Positions 51,311-60,623 are shown, counted from the stretch's first letter. The stretch: 64,000 bases of DNA from Vibrio diazotrophicus (GCF_038452265.1 NZ_CP151842.1:744001-808000), one strand, 5' to 3'. Numbers and translations are program-made. The notes: generated from the letters alone by a model not told the origin.

Positions 51311-52566
51311 ATAAAAAACTTACAACACTCTGCCTGACATCTCTGTTATCCGTAGGCGGTGTAGTTCAAGCCGCTGACGACCCGATTACTATTAACTGGG
51401 CGCGTTGGGATGTATCAAGCGGCGTAGAATTAAACGCCATTGCAGATGCGTACATGAAAGCACATCCAAATGTGAAGGTTAACTCCGTTGATTTAGGCAG
51501 TGCGGATTACAACTCTATGCTGATGACTCAGCTCTCTGGTGGCGCGAAGAACATTGATATCGTGACCGTTAAGGATGTTCCGGGGTACACAGACCTAATT
51601 CGTTCAAACAACGTGATAGACATGACAAGTGCACCAACAGACGAATTAAAAAATAACGCTACTTATCAAGGCTTGATTGACGAGTTCACTGTTGACGGCA
51701 AACTTTATGCGCTGCCAATCCGCCTTGATTTCTGGGTGCTTTATTACAACAAAGCTTTGTTCGATAAGGCGAATACACCTTATCCAAGCAATGATATGAC
51801 GCTAGAAGAGTTTGATGCGTTAGCAGAGAAAGTCACCAGCGGTTTTGGTGCGAATAAAAACTACGGAGCTTACTATCACACTTGGCGATCAACTGTTCAA
51901 CTGCCTTCCCTGTTTGATGGCAAACAGACGTTGATCAGTAAAGACTACTCGTTCCTTAAACCTTATTACGAACGTGTTCTGAAACTGCAACAAGAGGGTA
52001 CGGTTCCTCGTTACGCTTCGCTAAAAGCAACTAGCACTCACTACTCGGGCCCTTGGTTTAACGCAACTGTTGCAATGCTCCCTATGGGTTCTTGGTTTAT
52101 CTCAAATCAAATCGCTAAGGTAAAAACTGGCGAGAGTAAAGCTAGCGAGTGGGGCATAGTGAAGATGCCACATCCTAAAGGTGTAAAAGCGGGAACAACA
52201 GCGGCAACAGTAACGAGCCTAGCGATCAACGTGAATTCTGATAAACAAGAAGCTGCGTTGGATTTCATCAAGTTCGCTGCGAGTCATCAAGGTGCTCTCG
52301 CTGTGGCTAAAGCTGGTGGTTTCCCTGCAAACCAAAACCAAGAGATCTTGAAGATAGCTGCAAATCGTGACGGTTTCCCTAAAGATGAGAAGAGTTTAGC
52401 GGCTCTTGAAATCGGCAAAACTTACCTAGAAATGCCCGTTGACTCTTTAACGCCACGTATAGAAGTGATTCTAAATCGTACACACGATGCAATCATGACG
52501 GAAAGTGAAAGTATTGATGATGCGTTGAAGATGCTTAACAAAGACGTCGCACAAGTACTTAATTAA
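51304..52566 (+). CDS. ABC transporter extracellular solute-binding protein
   Basis: 420 residues. A Sec signal peptide (about 1-23, ending VVQA) precedes a family 1 binding protein fold (TINWARWDVSSGVELNAIADAYMKAHPNVKVN; PMGSWFISNQIAKVK; DFIKFAASHQGALAVAK). It captures the oligosaccharide in the periplasm for the two permeases. AGGA precedes the ATG within the end of the DUF624 gene. A hairpin directly after it probably protects or stops part of the transcript. Confidence 0.95.
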   Translation: MLNKKLTTLCLTSLLSVGGVVQAADDPITINWARWDVSSGVELNAIADAYMKAHPNVKVNSVDLGSADYNSMLMTQLSGGAKNIDIVTVKDVPGYTDLIRSNNVIDMTSAPTDELKNNATYQGLIDEFTVDGKLYALPIRLDFWVLYYNKALFDKANTPYPSNDMTLEEFDALAEKVTSGFGANKNYGAYYHTWRSTVQLPSLFDGKQTLISKDYSFLKPYYERVLKLQQEGTVPRYASLKATSTHYSGPWFNATVAMLPMGSWFISNQIAKVKTGESKASEWGIVKMPHPKGVKAGTTAATVTSLAINVNSDKQEAALDFIKFAASHQGALAVAKAGGFPANQNQEILKIAANRDGFPKDEKSLAALEIGKTYLEMPVDSLTPRIEVILNRTHDAIMTESESIDDALKMLNKDVAQVLN

Positions 52567-52574
52567 TCTGAAAT

Positions 52575-52595
52575 GAGCCACGTTCTACGTGGCTC
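52575..52595 (+). terminator. Hairpin after the binding-protein gene
   Basis: GAGCCACGT / ACGTGGCTC, a 9-bp stem with a 3-base loop, then TGCTTTTA. It is probably a partial terminator or RNA stabiliser favouring binding-protein expression. Confidence 0.65.
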
Positions 52596-52612
52596 TGCTT
52601 TTAGGAATAACA

Positions 52613-54430
52613 ATGGAACTGGTACAAGCGTTTACTAACGCTCGAACTCTTTCATCACTGACTCCTTTTCCAGCTTGCGACGACAGAAATGCGTGGCAAG
52701 CTTTACCGTCTTGGGTACAGTCAGTGATTGAAATGAATTTGGCTAAAGCTCACGAATCGGCGTGGACACAGCTATTGGCTTCGGATTATCTGGCTTTTTC
52801 ACAGTCGGGAAATCGAGTGAATTTTGAAGCCAAATATTTTCAGCGCCGAGAAAAGCTTATTGATTTAACGCTCGGCTATTGTCTCTCCCCGGACGAGAGA
52901 TTATTGGCTCAGATTGTTGATGGCATTATCTTGATATGCGAAGAGTCGGGCTGGCAGTTACCTGCTCATAACGGATATGTGCGCGACTCAATCTTATATC
53001 CATTTCCAGATACTACCCGACCTGTTATTGATCTATTTGCCGCAGAAACTGGTGCGTTGTTGTCACTGGCGCACTACTTACTTCAAGCCGATCTACAGCG
53101 CCAATATCCCTATGTGTTAGAGAGACTTAATCTGGAAGTGACTAAACGGATTGTTGAGCCTTTCCTTGATTCTCATTTTTGGTGGATGGGGAATGGCGAT
53201 GAATCTATGTGTAACTGGACGCCGTGGTGCACGCAGAATGTCTTGCTGGCTTTCTTTATTCTTCCTACTTCACAAGAGTTGAAACAAAAAGCGATTGATA
53301 AAGCGGTATGCGCTCTGAACTGTTTTTTGAAGGATTATGGTGATGACGGTGCATGCAACGAAGGTGTGGTCTATTACCGACATGCAGGATTGTGCTTTTT
53401 CAACTGCATCGATATTTTGAATCAGGTGAGTGATGGCTTTTATCTCAATGTTTTTCAAGAAACGAAAGTTAAAAACATGGCGAATTTCATCACCAATAAC
53501 CATATTAGCGAGCAGTGGTATTTTAACTTTGCAGACAGTGCTCCGCGCATAGACTCTTGTGATGTCAGAGAGTATTTATTTGGTGTTGCAACAGACTCTC
53601 CTGTATTGATTCAGCACGCATTGAAAGACTGGCAAAGAAGTGTGGATAGCGGCGAAAAGAGCCGTTTGGCGAACGAATATAGCCTCTATTATCAGCTACA
53701 AGGTGCATTCTTTGCGCAGGCGATGAGTGACCGAATCCAGCAGTCACTATCTGAGCGAGAGCGTGTTAAACCGGATGTATATTATCCAAGCATTGGTCAG
53801 TTTATCTCGCGTGATAATAGCTTTGCTTTGAGTGTCAAAGCTGGGCATAACGCAGATAGCCACAATCACAACGATGTCGGCAACATCATTGTTTATAAAG
53901 CCAGTAAACCAATCTTGATTGATATTGGTGTTGGCACCTATACCAAAAAGACTTTCTCTGAGCGGCGCTATGAAATATGGACCATGCAGAGTGCTTGGCA
54001 CAACCTACCAACGTTTTCAGCAGTGATGCAAAACAACGGTAAAAATTTTTCCGCAACGGATGTCAATGTCGAGTTTTCAACTCAGGTGAGCTCTATTGCT
54101 ATGGAACTGTCCAACGCTTATCCACCAGAGGCAAATCTCAAATCTTATCGACGCAACGTCACTCATGTTAAAGGGCAGTACATTCAAGTTGAAGAGCAGG
54201 TTGAAGGTGATAGTGAAATGGTGCTTTCACTAATTTTTTCTTCCTTCCCTCAAGTCTTTGACAAGCACATTTTAGTTGGAAACTCTCAAATTCAGTTTGA
54301 TCAATCTATCCATGTCAACATTGATACCGTGGATATTGATGACGCCCGGTTGAGGCAGTGTTGGCCTGATACTTTATATCGAGCAAGAGTAAAAACAGAA
54401 AATCCTAAGTTCAGTTGGCGTATTTTTTAA
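52613..54430 (+). CDS. Heparinase II/III-like polysaccharide lyase
   Basis: 605 residues. An alpha-helical toroid (about 60-380, with GYVRDSILYPFPDTTRPVIDLFAAETGALLSLAHYLL) is followed by a beta-sheet domain with HNHNDVGNIIVYKASKPILIDIGVGTY and TMQSAWHNLPTF, which are the conserved histidine segments of the heparinase II/III C-terminal domain. There is no signal peptide, unlike secreted lyases, so it probably cuts imported oligosaccharides and feeds GH88. The frame extends to a GTG at 52589, but ATG 52613 has TAGGA 8 bases upstream. The exact substrate is unknown. Confidence 0.8.
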   Translation: MELVQAFTNARTLSSLTPFPACDDRNAWQALPSWVQSVIEMNLAKAHESAWTQLLASDYLAFSQSGNRVNFEAKYFQRREKLIDLTLGYCLSPDERLLAQIVDGIILICEESGWQLPAHNGYVRDSILYPFPDTTRPVIDLFAAETGALLSLAHYLLQADLQRQYPYVLERLNLEVTKRIVEPFLDSHFWWMGNGDESMCNWTPWCTQNVLLAFFILPTSQELKQKAIDKAVCALNCFLKDYGDDGACNEGVVYYRHAGLCFFNCIDILNQVSDGFYLNVFQETKVKNMANFITNNHISEQWYFNFADSAPRIDSCDVREYLFGVATDSPVLIQHALKDWQRSVDSGEKSRLANEYSLYYQLQGAFFAQAMSDRIQQSLSERERVKPDVYYPSIGQFISRDNSFALSVKAGHNADSHNHNDVGNIIVYKASKPILIDIGVGTYTKKTFSERRYEIWTMQSAWHNLPTFSAVMQNNGKNFSATDVNVEFSTQVSSIAMELSNAYPPEANLKSYRRNVTHVKGQYIQVEEQVEGDSEMVLSLIFSSFPQVFDKHILVGNSQIQFDQSIHVNIDTVDIDDARLRQCWPDTLYRARVKTENPKFSWRIF

Positions 54431-54440
54431 GAGAAAAATC

Positions 54441-56264
54441 ATGAGCAAAACTCAACAATTTCTGAGCAATAATCCATTAGCAACTCGCAACGATTTAGCC
54501 GCGTGCTGCCAAGAACTGCTTAAAGCTGTGGATCCTTTTTTTACTGCCGGATGCAGTGGATTAGCTTTAGGTGAAACCACCACACATTACGGAAAGAAAA
54601 TCGCTGAGATGGAAGCCTTCTCGCGCCTATTATGGGGTGTGTTTCCTCTGCTTTCTGGAGACTTCAATAGCTCTAACGTTGAGTATTACTTTGATGCAAT
54701 ACGAGTCGGTACAGATCCAAATCATCCTCAATATTGGGGAGAGATAAACGATTTTGATCAACGAGCAGTTGAGATGGCGGTTTATGGTTACGGAATGGCT
54801 CTGCTGAGGGAAGGTTTTTGGAACTACTTTAGCGAATCAGAAGCAAACAATGTTCAGACTTGGTTAGAGCAATCGGCTTGGGCGGTTATTCCTGATAATA
54901 ACTGGCATTTCTTTCCAATTATGGTGCAGATAGGTTTTCAGCTATCGGGTAAGCCTTACGATCAGAAAAGCGTAGATTTTCACTTTTCTAAAATAGAAGA
55001 GTATTACCTAGCAGACGGTTGGTATTGTGATGGTATTGGTCGACCAAGAGATTATTACATCTCTATGGGATTCCACTTCTATAGTCTGTTTTACGCCAAA
55101 CTGATGAAATCTCATGACCCAGCACGTTCTGCTCTGTTTGTTGAGCGAGCCAAACTGTTTGCTAACGATTTTATATGGATGTTTGCAAAAGATGGGGACG
55201 CTATCGCATTCGGACGCAGCTTAACCTATCGATTTGCTGAAGCTGCATTTTGGAGCGCGGTCGCTTTTGTTGATGAAGATATTTACGATCTTGGAGTGGT
55301 GAAAGGATTACTGCTGCGTCATCTGCGATTCTGGTTTAAGCAGCCCATTTTTGATCATCAAGGTTTACTGACGATTGGCTACCACTATTCCAATTTAATC
55401 ATGGCTGAAGATTATAATGCGCCCGGTTCAACCTATTGGGCGGCGAAAGTCTTTTTGGTGGTCGCTCTCGGGGAAGAACATCCTTTCTGGCAAGCCGACG
55501 AGAAGCCTTTGCCTGCAATGAGTGGAATACATATTCTTCCTCACGCCAATCAGATCATTACCCATAGTGATGAATCAAAGCATGTTTGGATGCTGACGTC
55601 TGGTCAGCTAGAACTCAACAATTATGTTAATACTGAGTCGAAATACACAAAGTTTGCCTATTCCAATCAATTTGGATTTACGCTTGAGCGTGGTCGCTAT
55701 CAGCTTAAACACAACGCGTGTGACTCTATGTTACTGCTGACTGAAGGCGACGGTTATTACCGAGGTCGTCGAGAGTGTGAATTGGTTGAAGTGACGGATC
55801 AATACATAGTTTCAACATGGCAACCATGGAAAAACGTTGCAATAAAGACGTGGTTAATTCCTTGTTCGGACTGGCACATCCGTCTGCATTGTATTGATAG
55901 TGAGCGAGAATTGGAGGCTGTAGAAGGAGGCTTTTCTATCAAAAAGCTGCCTCAATCAGTGATTGAATCGTCGCAGACTCAATGCCGTGTGGTAACGGAA
56001 GAGTTAGAGTCACAAGTGGTCGATTTACTAAACGGCGCTAAGGAAACCCAGTGTGTTACGACACCGCCTAACTCGAATATTCTCTATACAGAACAAGCTT
56101 ATGTGCCAGTTACTACATACGATATTCATGTTGGTCGTCAGTGGATTGCTTCGGCTGTATTTGCTGGCAAAAGTGGTACTCAGCAGGATTCACCAACGCT
56201 GAGTTTAAATGGAGAGGAAATCGAAATAGTTCATTTGAACGAAAGCAAAACTATCAAAATTTAA
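54441..56264 (+). CDS. DUF2264 family protein
   Basis: 607 residues. LATRNDLAACCQELLKAVDPFF, HYGKKIAEMEAFSRLLWGVFPLL and YYLADGWYCDGIGRPRDYYISMGFHFYSLFYAKL match DUF2264, an alpha/alpha-barrel family often encoded with polysaccharide-degrading enzymes. Its activity is not established as far as I know; a lyase or hydrolase role on uronate oligosaccharides is inferred from context. No signal peptide. It begins 10 bases after the heparinase-like gene, with AAGAGAAA upstream, and closes the operon. Confidence 0.82.
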   Translation: MSKTQQFLSNNPLATRNDLAACCQELLKAVDPFFTAGCSGLALGETTTHYGKKIAEMEAFSRLLWGVFPLLSGDFNSSNVEYYFDAIRVGTDPNHPQYWGEINDFDQRAVEMAVYGYGMALLREGFWNYFSESEANNVQTWLEQSAWAVIPDNNWHFFPIMVQIGFQLSGKPYDQKSVDFHFSKIEEYYLADGWYCDGIGRPRDYYISMGFHFYSLFYAKLMKSHDPARSALFVERAKLFANDFIWMFAKDGDAIAFGRSLTYRFAEAAFWSAVAFVDEDIYDLGVVKGLLLRHLRFWFKQPIFDHQGLLTIGYHYSNLIMAEDYNAPGSTYWAAKVFLVVALGEEHPFWQADEKPLPAMSGIHILPHANQIITHSDESKHVWMLTSGQLELNNYVNTESKYTKFAYSNQFGFTLERGRYQLKHNACDSMLLLTEGDGYYRGRRECELVEVTDQYIVSTWQPWKNVAIKTWLIPCSDWHIRLHCIDSERELEAVEGGFSIKKLPQSVIESSQTQCRVVTEELESQVVDLLNGAKETQCVTTPPNSNILYTEQAYVPVTTYDIHVGRQWIASAVFAGKSGTQQDSPTLSLNGEEIEIVHLNESKTIKI

Positions 56265-56307
56265 TTCTAATGAAGCCAAGAAGGTTTAGTCTTCTTGGCT
56301 CTTGAGC

Positions 56308-56742
56308 TTAAAGCCAGCAGCTGCTGGGTAAGCTTTCTCCTGTATGTGCTAGCGTCAACTTGGTATAGGTATTCCCTAGGCAAGTGTCGTTGTTCTGCCC
56401 TTTTGTTGCTTTCGGTGTCGCTGTTATCAAATAACCTGTCTTACTGACGGTCGCCGATATCTCATATCTGTCATTATCAACTTCGCAAAAGCTGTTGCAA
56501 ATACCGTTCGTCATTATGGTATCCGCTGAGTAACCATTGTCGTAGTGCTCTTCCAAATAGAGTTGCAATTTAGACATATCGGCCATTGCCTGCTTTCTAT
56601 GTGCTTTCCTAATGTGGTCACTGTAGTTGGGGTAGGCGATAGAACCTAGAATTCCAATGATGGCCACAACGAGGATTAATTCGATGAGTGTCAAACCTTG
56701 ATGCTTACGTGATGCTATCTTGCAGTAAAATGTACGAATCAT
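56308..56742 (-). CDS. pilE: Type IV (minor) pilin PilE-like
   Basis: 144 residues. A 16-residue basic leader ends in Gly (SRKHQG), then LTLIELILVVAIIGILGSIAYPNY, with Glu at mature position 5. The mature N-terminus is Leu instead of the usual Phe. The C-terminal part has four cysteines (CNSFC, DTCLG, SSCWL), two of which can close the D-region. It should be processed by PilD and added to a type IV pilus. It is divergent from fimT; in V. cholerae a pilE-like gene follows dnaJ (from memory). Confidence 0.92.
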   Translation of the reverse strand: MIRTFYCKIASRKHQGLTLIELILVVAIIGILGSIAYPNYSDHIRKAHRKQAMADMSKLQLYLEEHYDNGYSADTIMTNGICNSFCEVDNDRYEISATVSKTGYLITATPKATKGQNNDTCLGNTYTKLTLAHTGESLPSSCWL

Positions 56743-56844
56743 TTCTATTACTTCTCCATATCAACCTACGCCATTTTTAGTACCTGTTAGTATCCTTGCA
56801 AGTTGATTCATATTAATTGCAAGACTTACAGAGGAATTTGGGAA

Positions 56845-57363
56845 ATGCTTCGCGGGTTCACTTTACTAGAGATGCTCATCACGATTTCTATTATGTCGGT
56901 GTTGTTAGCTTTTGCTGCGCCGAATCTTTATCTCTACCAACAGAAACACAAAATCAGGAATTTAGCTTCTGAAATACACGGGTTTCTTGTTCAGGCTAAA
57001 TCAGAAGCTGTCTTTCGTAATAAAGATCTCTGGGCTCATATTGAAATGGATAGTAATCCGACGGTAACGGGGAAGTGGTCTATACGAGTGACTGATTCTG
57101 AAACTTCAGGTGCAGGGGAAACGATACAAGTTATGGCTGGAGACAAGTATAGAAATATACATTTCCAATCCAATTACCTATCGAATCAAATTAAGTTCAA
57201 TGGCATCAGAGGCAAGATAAGTAATGGCACCTTACGTTTTGCATTAACTGATCTGATAGAGAAACCATTGAATTTAAGAAGCTCGTTTGGTGCTAGTCGA
57301 ATCATTGTTTGCGGAGAAGGAGGGGAGTTTTATGGTTACTCGCAGTGCAGTTCGCAAATGTAG
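56845..57363 (+). CDS. fimT: Minor pilin FimT/GspH-like
   Basis: 172 residues. A very short leader, MLRG, is cut before FTLLEMLITISIMSVLLAFAAPNLYLYQQ (Glu5 present), then a GspH-type domain ending with two cysteines (VCGEGG, GYSQCSSQM). The frame is open to a TTG at 56803, but ATG 56845 follows GGAATTTGGGAA and gives a proper prepilin leader. Minor pilin for pilus initiation. It overlaps pilW by 32 bases. Confidence 0.9.
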   Translation: MLRGFTLLEMLITISIMSVLLAFAAPNLYLYQQKHKIRNLASEIHGFLVQAKSEAVFRNKDLWAHIEMDSNPTVTGKWSIRVTDSETSGAGETIQVMAGDKYRNIHFQSNYLSNQIKFNGIRGKISNGTLRFALTDLIEKPLNLRSSFGASRIIVCGEGGEFYGYSQCSSQM

Positions 57364-57958
57364 TGGTTTCTCCATTGTTGAATTCATGGTTGCAGCTTTA
57401 TTAGGAGGAATAGCATTAACGACTATTGGTAGTGTGCTCCTTTCAACGCAAAAATCTGCTAGTGAAAAAAGTAAACAAATTATGCTGTTACAGAACGTAT
57501 CAAGCACATTGCATCAACTAAAAGAGGACATATTAAGAGCTGGGTTCGATGATGGATTTGATACTTCAGCGCGATTTTTGGGCGAGTCAAAGGTCACCTA
57601 TGTACATAGCAAACCTAACGCATTGGGGTATGTGTATAAAGTTCGTTCAAGCACTCCTCCTGAATATAGACATGTGCTGTATTGGTTAAATAGTAAAACT
57701 TCTAGTCTGATGTTCTGCGAAAAAAGCCGGCCAACGTTGATCTCTGTTTATTCTGCTGCAACTCAATTTGGTAACTGCTATTCCGTGTTTGATCCTAACC
57801 AAATATCCGTGAACCAATTTTCCGTTACTAGCCATCAGATTGATAGTGATGATGTTGAAAGTGCCTTTGTTATTGTTCGCATGGCTGCTCATCTGACGAA
57901 AGAGCCTGAAATTAATCAATATTTAGAGATCAAAGTGACGCAGAGGAACTGGCAATGA
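57332..57958 (+). CDS. pilW: Minor pilin PilW-like
   Basis: 208 residues with the prepilin leader MVTRSAVRKCSG and mature FSIVEFMVAALLGGIALTTIGSVLL (Glu5 present). AAGGAGG lies 8 bases before ATG 57332, which decides the start; the frame is open to 57287. The C-terminal domain is beta-rich and contains two Cys (CEKSRP, GNCYS). Part of the overlapping minor-pilin set; the ATG of the next gene overlaps its stop (ATGA). Confidence 0.87.
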   Translation: MVTRSAVRKCSGFSIVEFMVAALLGGIALTTIGSVLLSTQKSASEKSKQIMLLQNVSSTLHQLKEDILRAGFDDGFDTSARFLGESKVTYVHSKPNALGYVYKVRSSTPPEYRHVLYWLNSKTSSLMFCEKSRPTLISVYSAATQFGNCYSVFDPNQISVNQFSVTSHQIDSDDVESAFVIVRMAAHLTKEPEINQYLEIKVTQRNWQ

Positions 57959-59193
57959 GTAGGTGCTTACAAAAAGGTGTTACAACTTTAGCTGTCACCT
58001 CCATTTTATTGATGGTGGCATTAACGGTGACGTTGGGTACTCAGAAATCGCTTTTTTACCAAATTAAACGCTCCCAAAATGAAATTAAATCTCGGCAAAA
58101 CCATTGGTTAGCGGAAGGTGCTATTGAGTGTGGTTATGCGCAGTTCCGAGCTGAAAATAAGGTTCCACAAAATATTACTGATTGTGGTTCCGGGCATGGA
58201 GTCATTGCTTCCTTTGTCCCTTCTGTTCATGGTCAGCGTGTGGTAGCACAAAGTGGTTACAGTACTGTAGAAAAAGAAATCTTGATTAAGAATAGATTGA
58301 GCTCAGGGGCAATACAGTCCAATGCGGATTTGTATTTTCATTCTAGTTTGTCATTTGCAACGCCTGATCCTGGTAAGTTCACGGAGAGAGGTTGGGAGTG
58401 TGTCGCTCTTCGTTATGGGAGACGTTTTTATTCACCATCGTTGGTTAATCAGGGAGTGGTTCACGGCAGAAAACCCTATGAAGATTTTAGTAACCCCGGT
58501 TACAAAGACTGTCTTGGTTCTCATCGCTCTTTCGGTCAATCGTGGGGACATTTAGGAAAAGATTTCGTACAAGATGCCCATTTATCTCTATTCGAACAGT
58601 TCTTTAATGTCCCTGCTCACGAACATGACAAGGTGAAAATGAGTGACAAAGTAACTGTGATGGAGGGCGTTGGGTATCCTAAGCAAGTGTATAACTGCGG
58701 CAGCGCATTGGCATCGCAAATTCGTTCTGGCAAACATTTCCTCTGGGTTGAAGGGGGATGTGAGATCAAAATGTCTGAATACAATAACTTAGTCAATGCG
58801 GCTTCTGCTACTGACGGTGTTCTAATACTTGTTCACGAAGGCGTTTTTTCAGTGATGGGTAAGCCTCCCGGTGGCTCGTCTGAGCCGTTCAAAGGTGTTT
58901 TATTCCATTTTAATCGAGAGTTTGTTGCATCTCCCATTCAATGGAGAGGCTTTGTTGCGGATAGGATTTTGAATCATCCTTCTTCTGTTGTTGAGCGATC
59001 TTTTCGAAACATAGCTTCATATTATCAATATGGTGCGTTCAGTTTATCTGGTGGGCAATACTTTGATACACCGGGGCAGTCAGCAGTATTTAATGATTCA
59101 TTAGAAGTCAATTTTAATGGTGATGTCATCAATAACGTACAGGCAAATGTTAATCCACCAAGGTGGAGAGAAGGATCTTGGTATGCAGAATAG
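57955..59193 (+). CDS. pilX: Large minor pilin, PilX/GspK-like position
   Basis: 412 residues. The leader MSRCLQKG is followed by VTTLAVTSILLMVALTVTLGTQ, which has no glutamate at mature position 5, as in tip pseudopilins (GspK) and PilX. It is about twice the length of a typical PilX, with a C-terminal domain (about 130-412) I do not recognise that contains cysteines (WECVALR, DCLGSH, YNCGSAL, GGCEIK). It may be the pilus tip or adhesin. It overlaps pilW by 4 bases and pilV by 11. Confidence 0.82.
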   Translation: MSRCLQKGVTTLAVTSILLMVALTVTLGTQKSLFYQIKRSQNEIKSRQNHWLAEGAIECGYAQFRAENKVPQNITDCGSGHGVIASFVPSVHGQRVVAQSGYSTVEKEILIKNRLSSGAIQSNADLYFHSSLSFATPDPGKFTERGWECVALRYGRRFYSPSLVNQGVVHGRKPYEDFSNPGYKDCLGSHRSFGQSWGHLGKDFVQDAHLSLFEQFFNVPAHEHDKVKMSDKVTVMEGVGYPKQVYNCGSALASQIRSGKHFLWVEGGCEIKMSEYNNLVNAASATDGVLILVHEGVFSVMGKPPGGSSEPFKGVLFHFNREFVASPIQWRGFVADRILNHPSSVVERSFRNIASYYQYGAFSLSGGQYFDTPGQSAVFNDSLEVNFNGDVINNVQANVNPPRWREGSWYAE

Positions 59194-59605
59194 AAACAAA
59201 CAGTCAGGTTTTAGTTTGGTTGAAGTGATGATCACTTTTGCTTTAATTGGGGTTAGTGCCTTAGGGCTTATCAAACTTCAAGCTTATATTGAACAACGTG
59301 CAGATTATGCCCTACACAGCATTAAAGCGTTGAATGTTGCAGAGCAGAGGCTGGAGTGGTTTCGAACTCGAGGTTCTAGAGCGGCTCATATGCGCGTTAG
59401 AACGCCTGACTATGATAGGAACATTGCTTCTTATGTATGTAACGAAGACCCTGTGTACAAAGTGAGTTGGGATGTTCATGAGCCCAATCCAACATTGGCT
59501 GTAAAAACTATCACTATGGAGGTTTCTTGGTTTGACCGAAATGGAAGTAAGCAAACTGTCTCTCTGCAAACCATGTTGTCCAAATACAGTGAGTTTAATA
59601 CCTAG
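59183..59605 (+). CDS. pilV: Minor pilin PilV-like
   Basis: 140 residues: leader MQNRNKQSG, mature FSLVEVMITFALIGVSALGLIKLQAYIEQ (Glu5 present), a PilV/GspI type. ATG 59183 gives a proper leader, while the open frame goes back to 59117. AAGGA lies upstream. It ends the four-gene overlapping pilin operon. Confidence 0.9.
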   Translation: MQNRNKQSGFSLVEVMITFALIGVSALGLIKLQAYIEQRADYALHSIKALNVAEQRLEWFRTRGSRAAHMRVRTPDYDRNIASYVCNEDPVYKVSWDVHEPNPTLAVKTITMEVSWFDRNGSKQTVSLQTMLSKYSEFNT

Positions 59606-59640
59606 GTGTTTGAGCGAGCTATAAGCATCAATCGATACAA

Positions 59641-59663
59641 AAGCCCGCATGTCGCGGGCTTTT
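59641..59663. terminator. Terminator between pilV and fghA
   Basis: AAAGCCCGC ATGTC GCGGGCTTT (59640-59662), a 9-bp stem with a 5-base loop, followed by TTGAATT on the plus strand and preceded by an A-run. It serves both convergent genes. Confidence 0.8.
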
Positions 59664-59680
59664 TGAATTGAGATAAATCA

Positions 59681-60529
59681 TTACTCAGTTTTAAGATATT
59701 TAGCGTGAAACTCTAGGTGATCATCGATAAATGTCTGAATGAAGTAGTAGCTGTGGTCATACCCTGGCTGAATACGCAGAGTTAAGTTTGCTTTTGCTTC
59801 AATGGCTGCTGATTGCAATGTCTCTGGTTTGAGTTGCTCAGTTAAGAAACTATCCGCGTTTCCTTGGTCAACCAATATTGGCGCTGTCACTAGATGAGTT
59901 TTCATTAGCTCAACCGCATCGTACTGTAGCCATTTGCTCTTGTCTTCACCTAAGTAATTGCGAAACGCTTTTTGTCCCCATGGCACGGCCATCGGATGAC
60001 ATATAGGGCTAAATGCAGATATCGACGAATAAGTCGTTGGGTTCTTGATGCCAATCGTCAAGGCTCCGTGACCACCCATACTATGCCCTGAAATGGCTTT
60101 GCGCTTACTAACAGGGAAATTTGCTTCTATCAGCTGTGGCAGTTCATCAACGATGTAGCTGTACATCTGATAATGCTCCTGCCATGGCTCTTGGGTAGCA
60201 TTAAGATAAAAACCTGCACCGAGGCCGAAATCGTAAGCTCCTTCCGGATCATCAGGCACACCTTCACCTCTAGGGCTAGTATCTGGAGCGACAATCGCAA
60301 TCCCTAACTCTGCGGCTTTTTTAAACGCGCCCGCTTTCTGCATGAAATTTTCGTCTGTACAGGTCAGCCCTGATAACCAATACAATACAGGCACTGGTTT
60401 ATCTTCGGTCGCTTCTAACGGCAGATAAATGGCAAAGCGCATTTCACAATTGAGTGTGCTGGATTGATGAATGTATTGCTTGTGCCAGCCATCGAAAACT
60501 TTCGCTTGGCTATGATTAATTAAACTCAT
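59681..60529 (-). CDS. fghA: S-formylglutathione hydrolase
   Basis: 282 residues, an esterase-D type alpha/beta hydrolase: VLYWLSGLTCTDENFMQKAG, nucleophile serine in SGHSMGGHGAL, Asp in ILVDQGNADSF and His in QPGYDHSYYFI. It hydrolyses S-formylglutathione to formate and glutathione, the second step of formaldehyde detoxification. AGGAGG lies before ATG 60527-60529, so this start is preferred over the longer frame to 60580. It lies 94 bases after the dehydrogenase gene, same strand. Confidence 0.96.
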   Translation of the reverse strand: MSLINHSQAKVFDGWHKQYIHQSSTLNCEMRFAIYLPLEATEDKPVPVLYWLSGLTCTDENFMQKAGAFKKAAELGIAIVAPDTSPRGEGVPDDPEGAYDFGLGAGFYLNATQEPWQEHYQMYSYIVDELPQLIEANFPVSKRKAISGHSMGGHGALTIGIKNPTTYSSISAFSPICHPMAVPWGQKAFRNYLGEDKSKWLQYDAVELMKTHLVTAPILVDQGNADSFLTEQLKPETLQSAAIEAKANLTLRIQPGYDHSYYFIQTFIDDHLEFHAKYLKTE

Positions 60530-60623
60530 TCTTCCTCCTATACCCAGTTTTTCGTAGTGGCTGCCCAAGTTCGCAGCCACTCGAAGTTATAGGGTATACG
60601 CTGTCTTTAGATATCGTTCTGCA

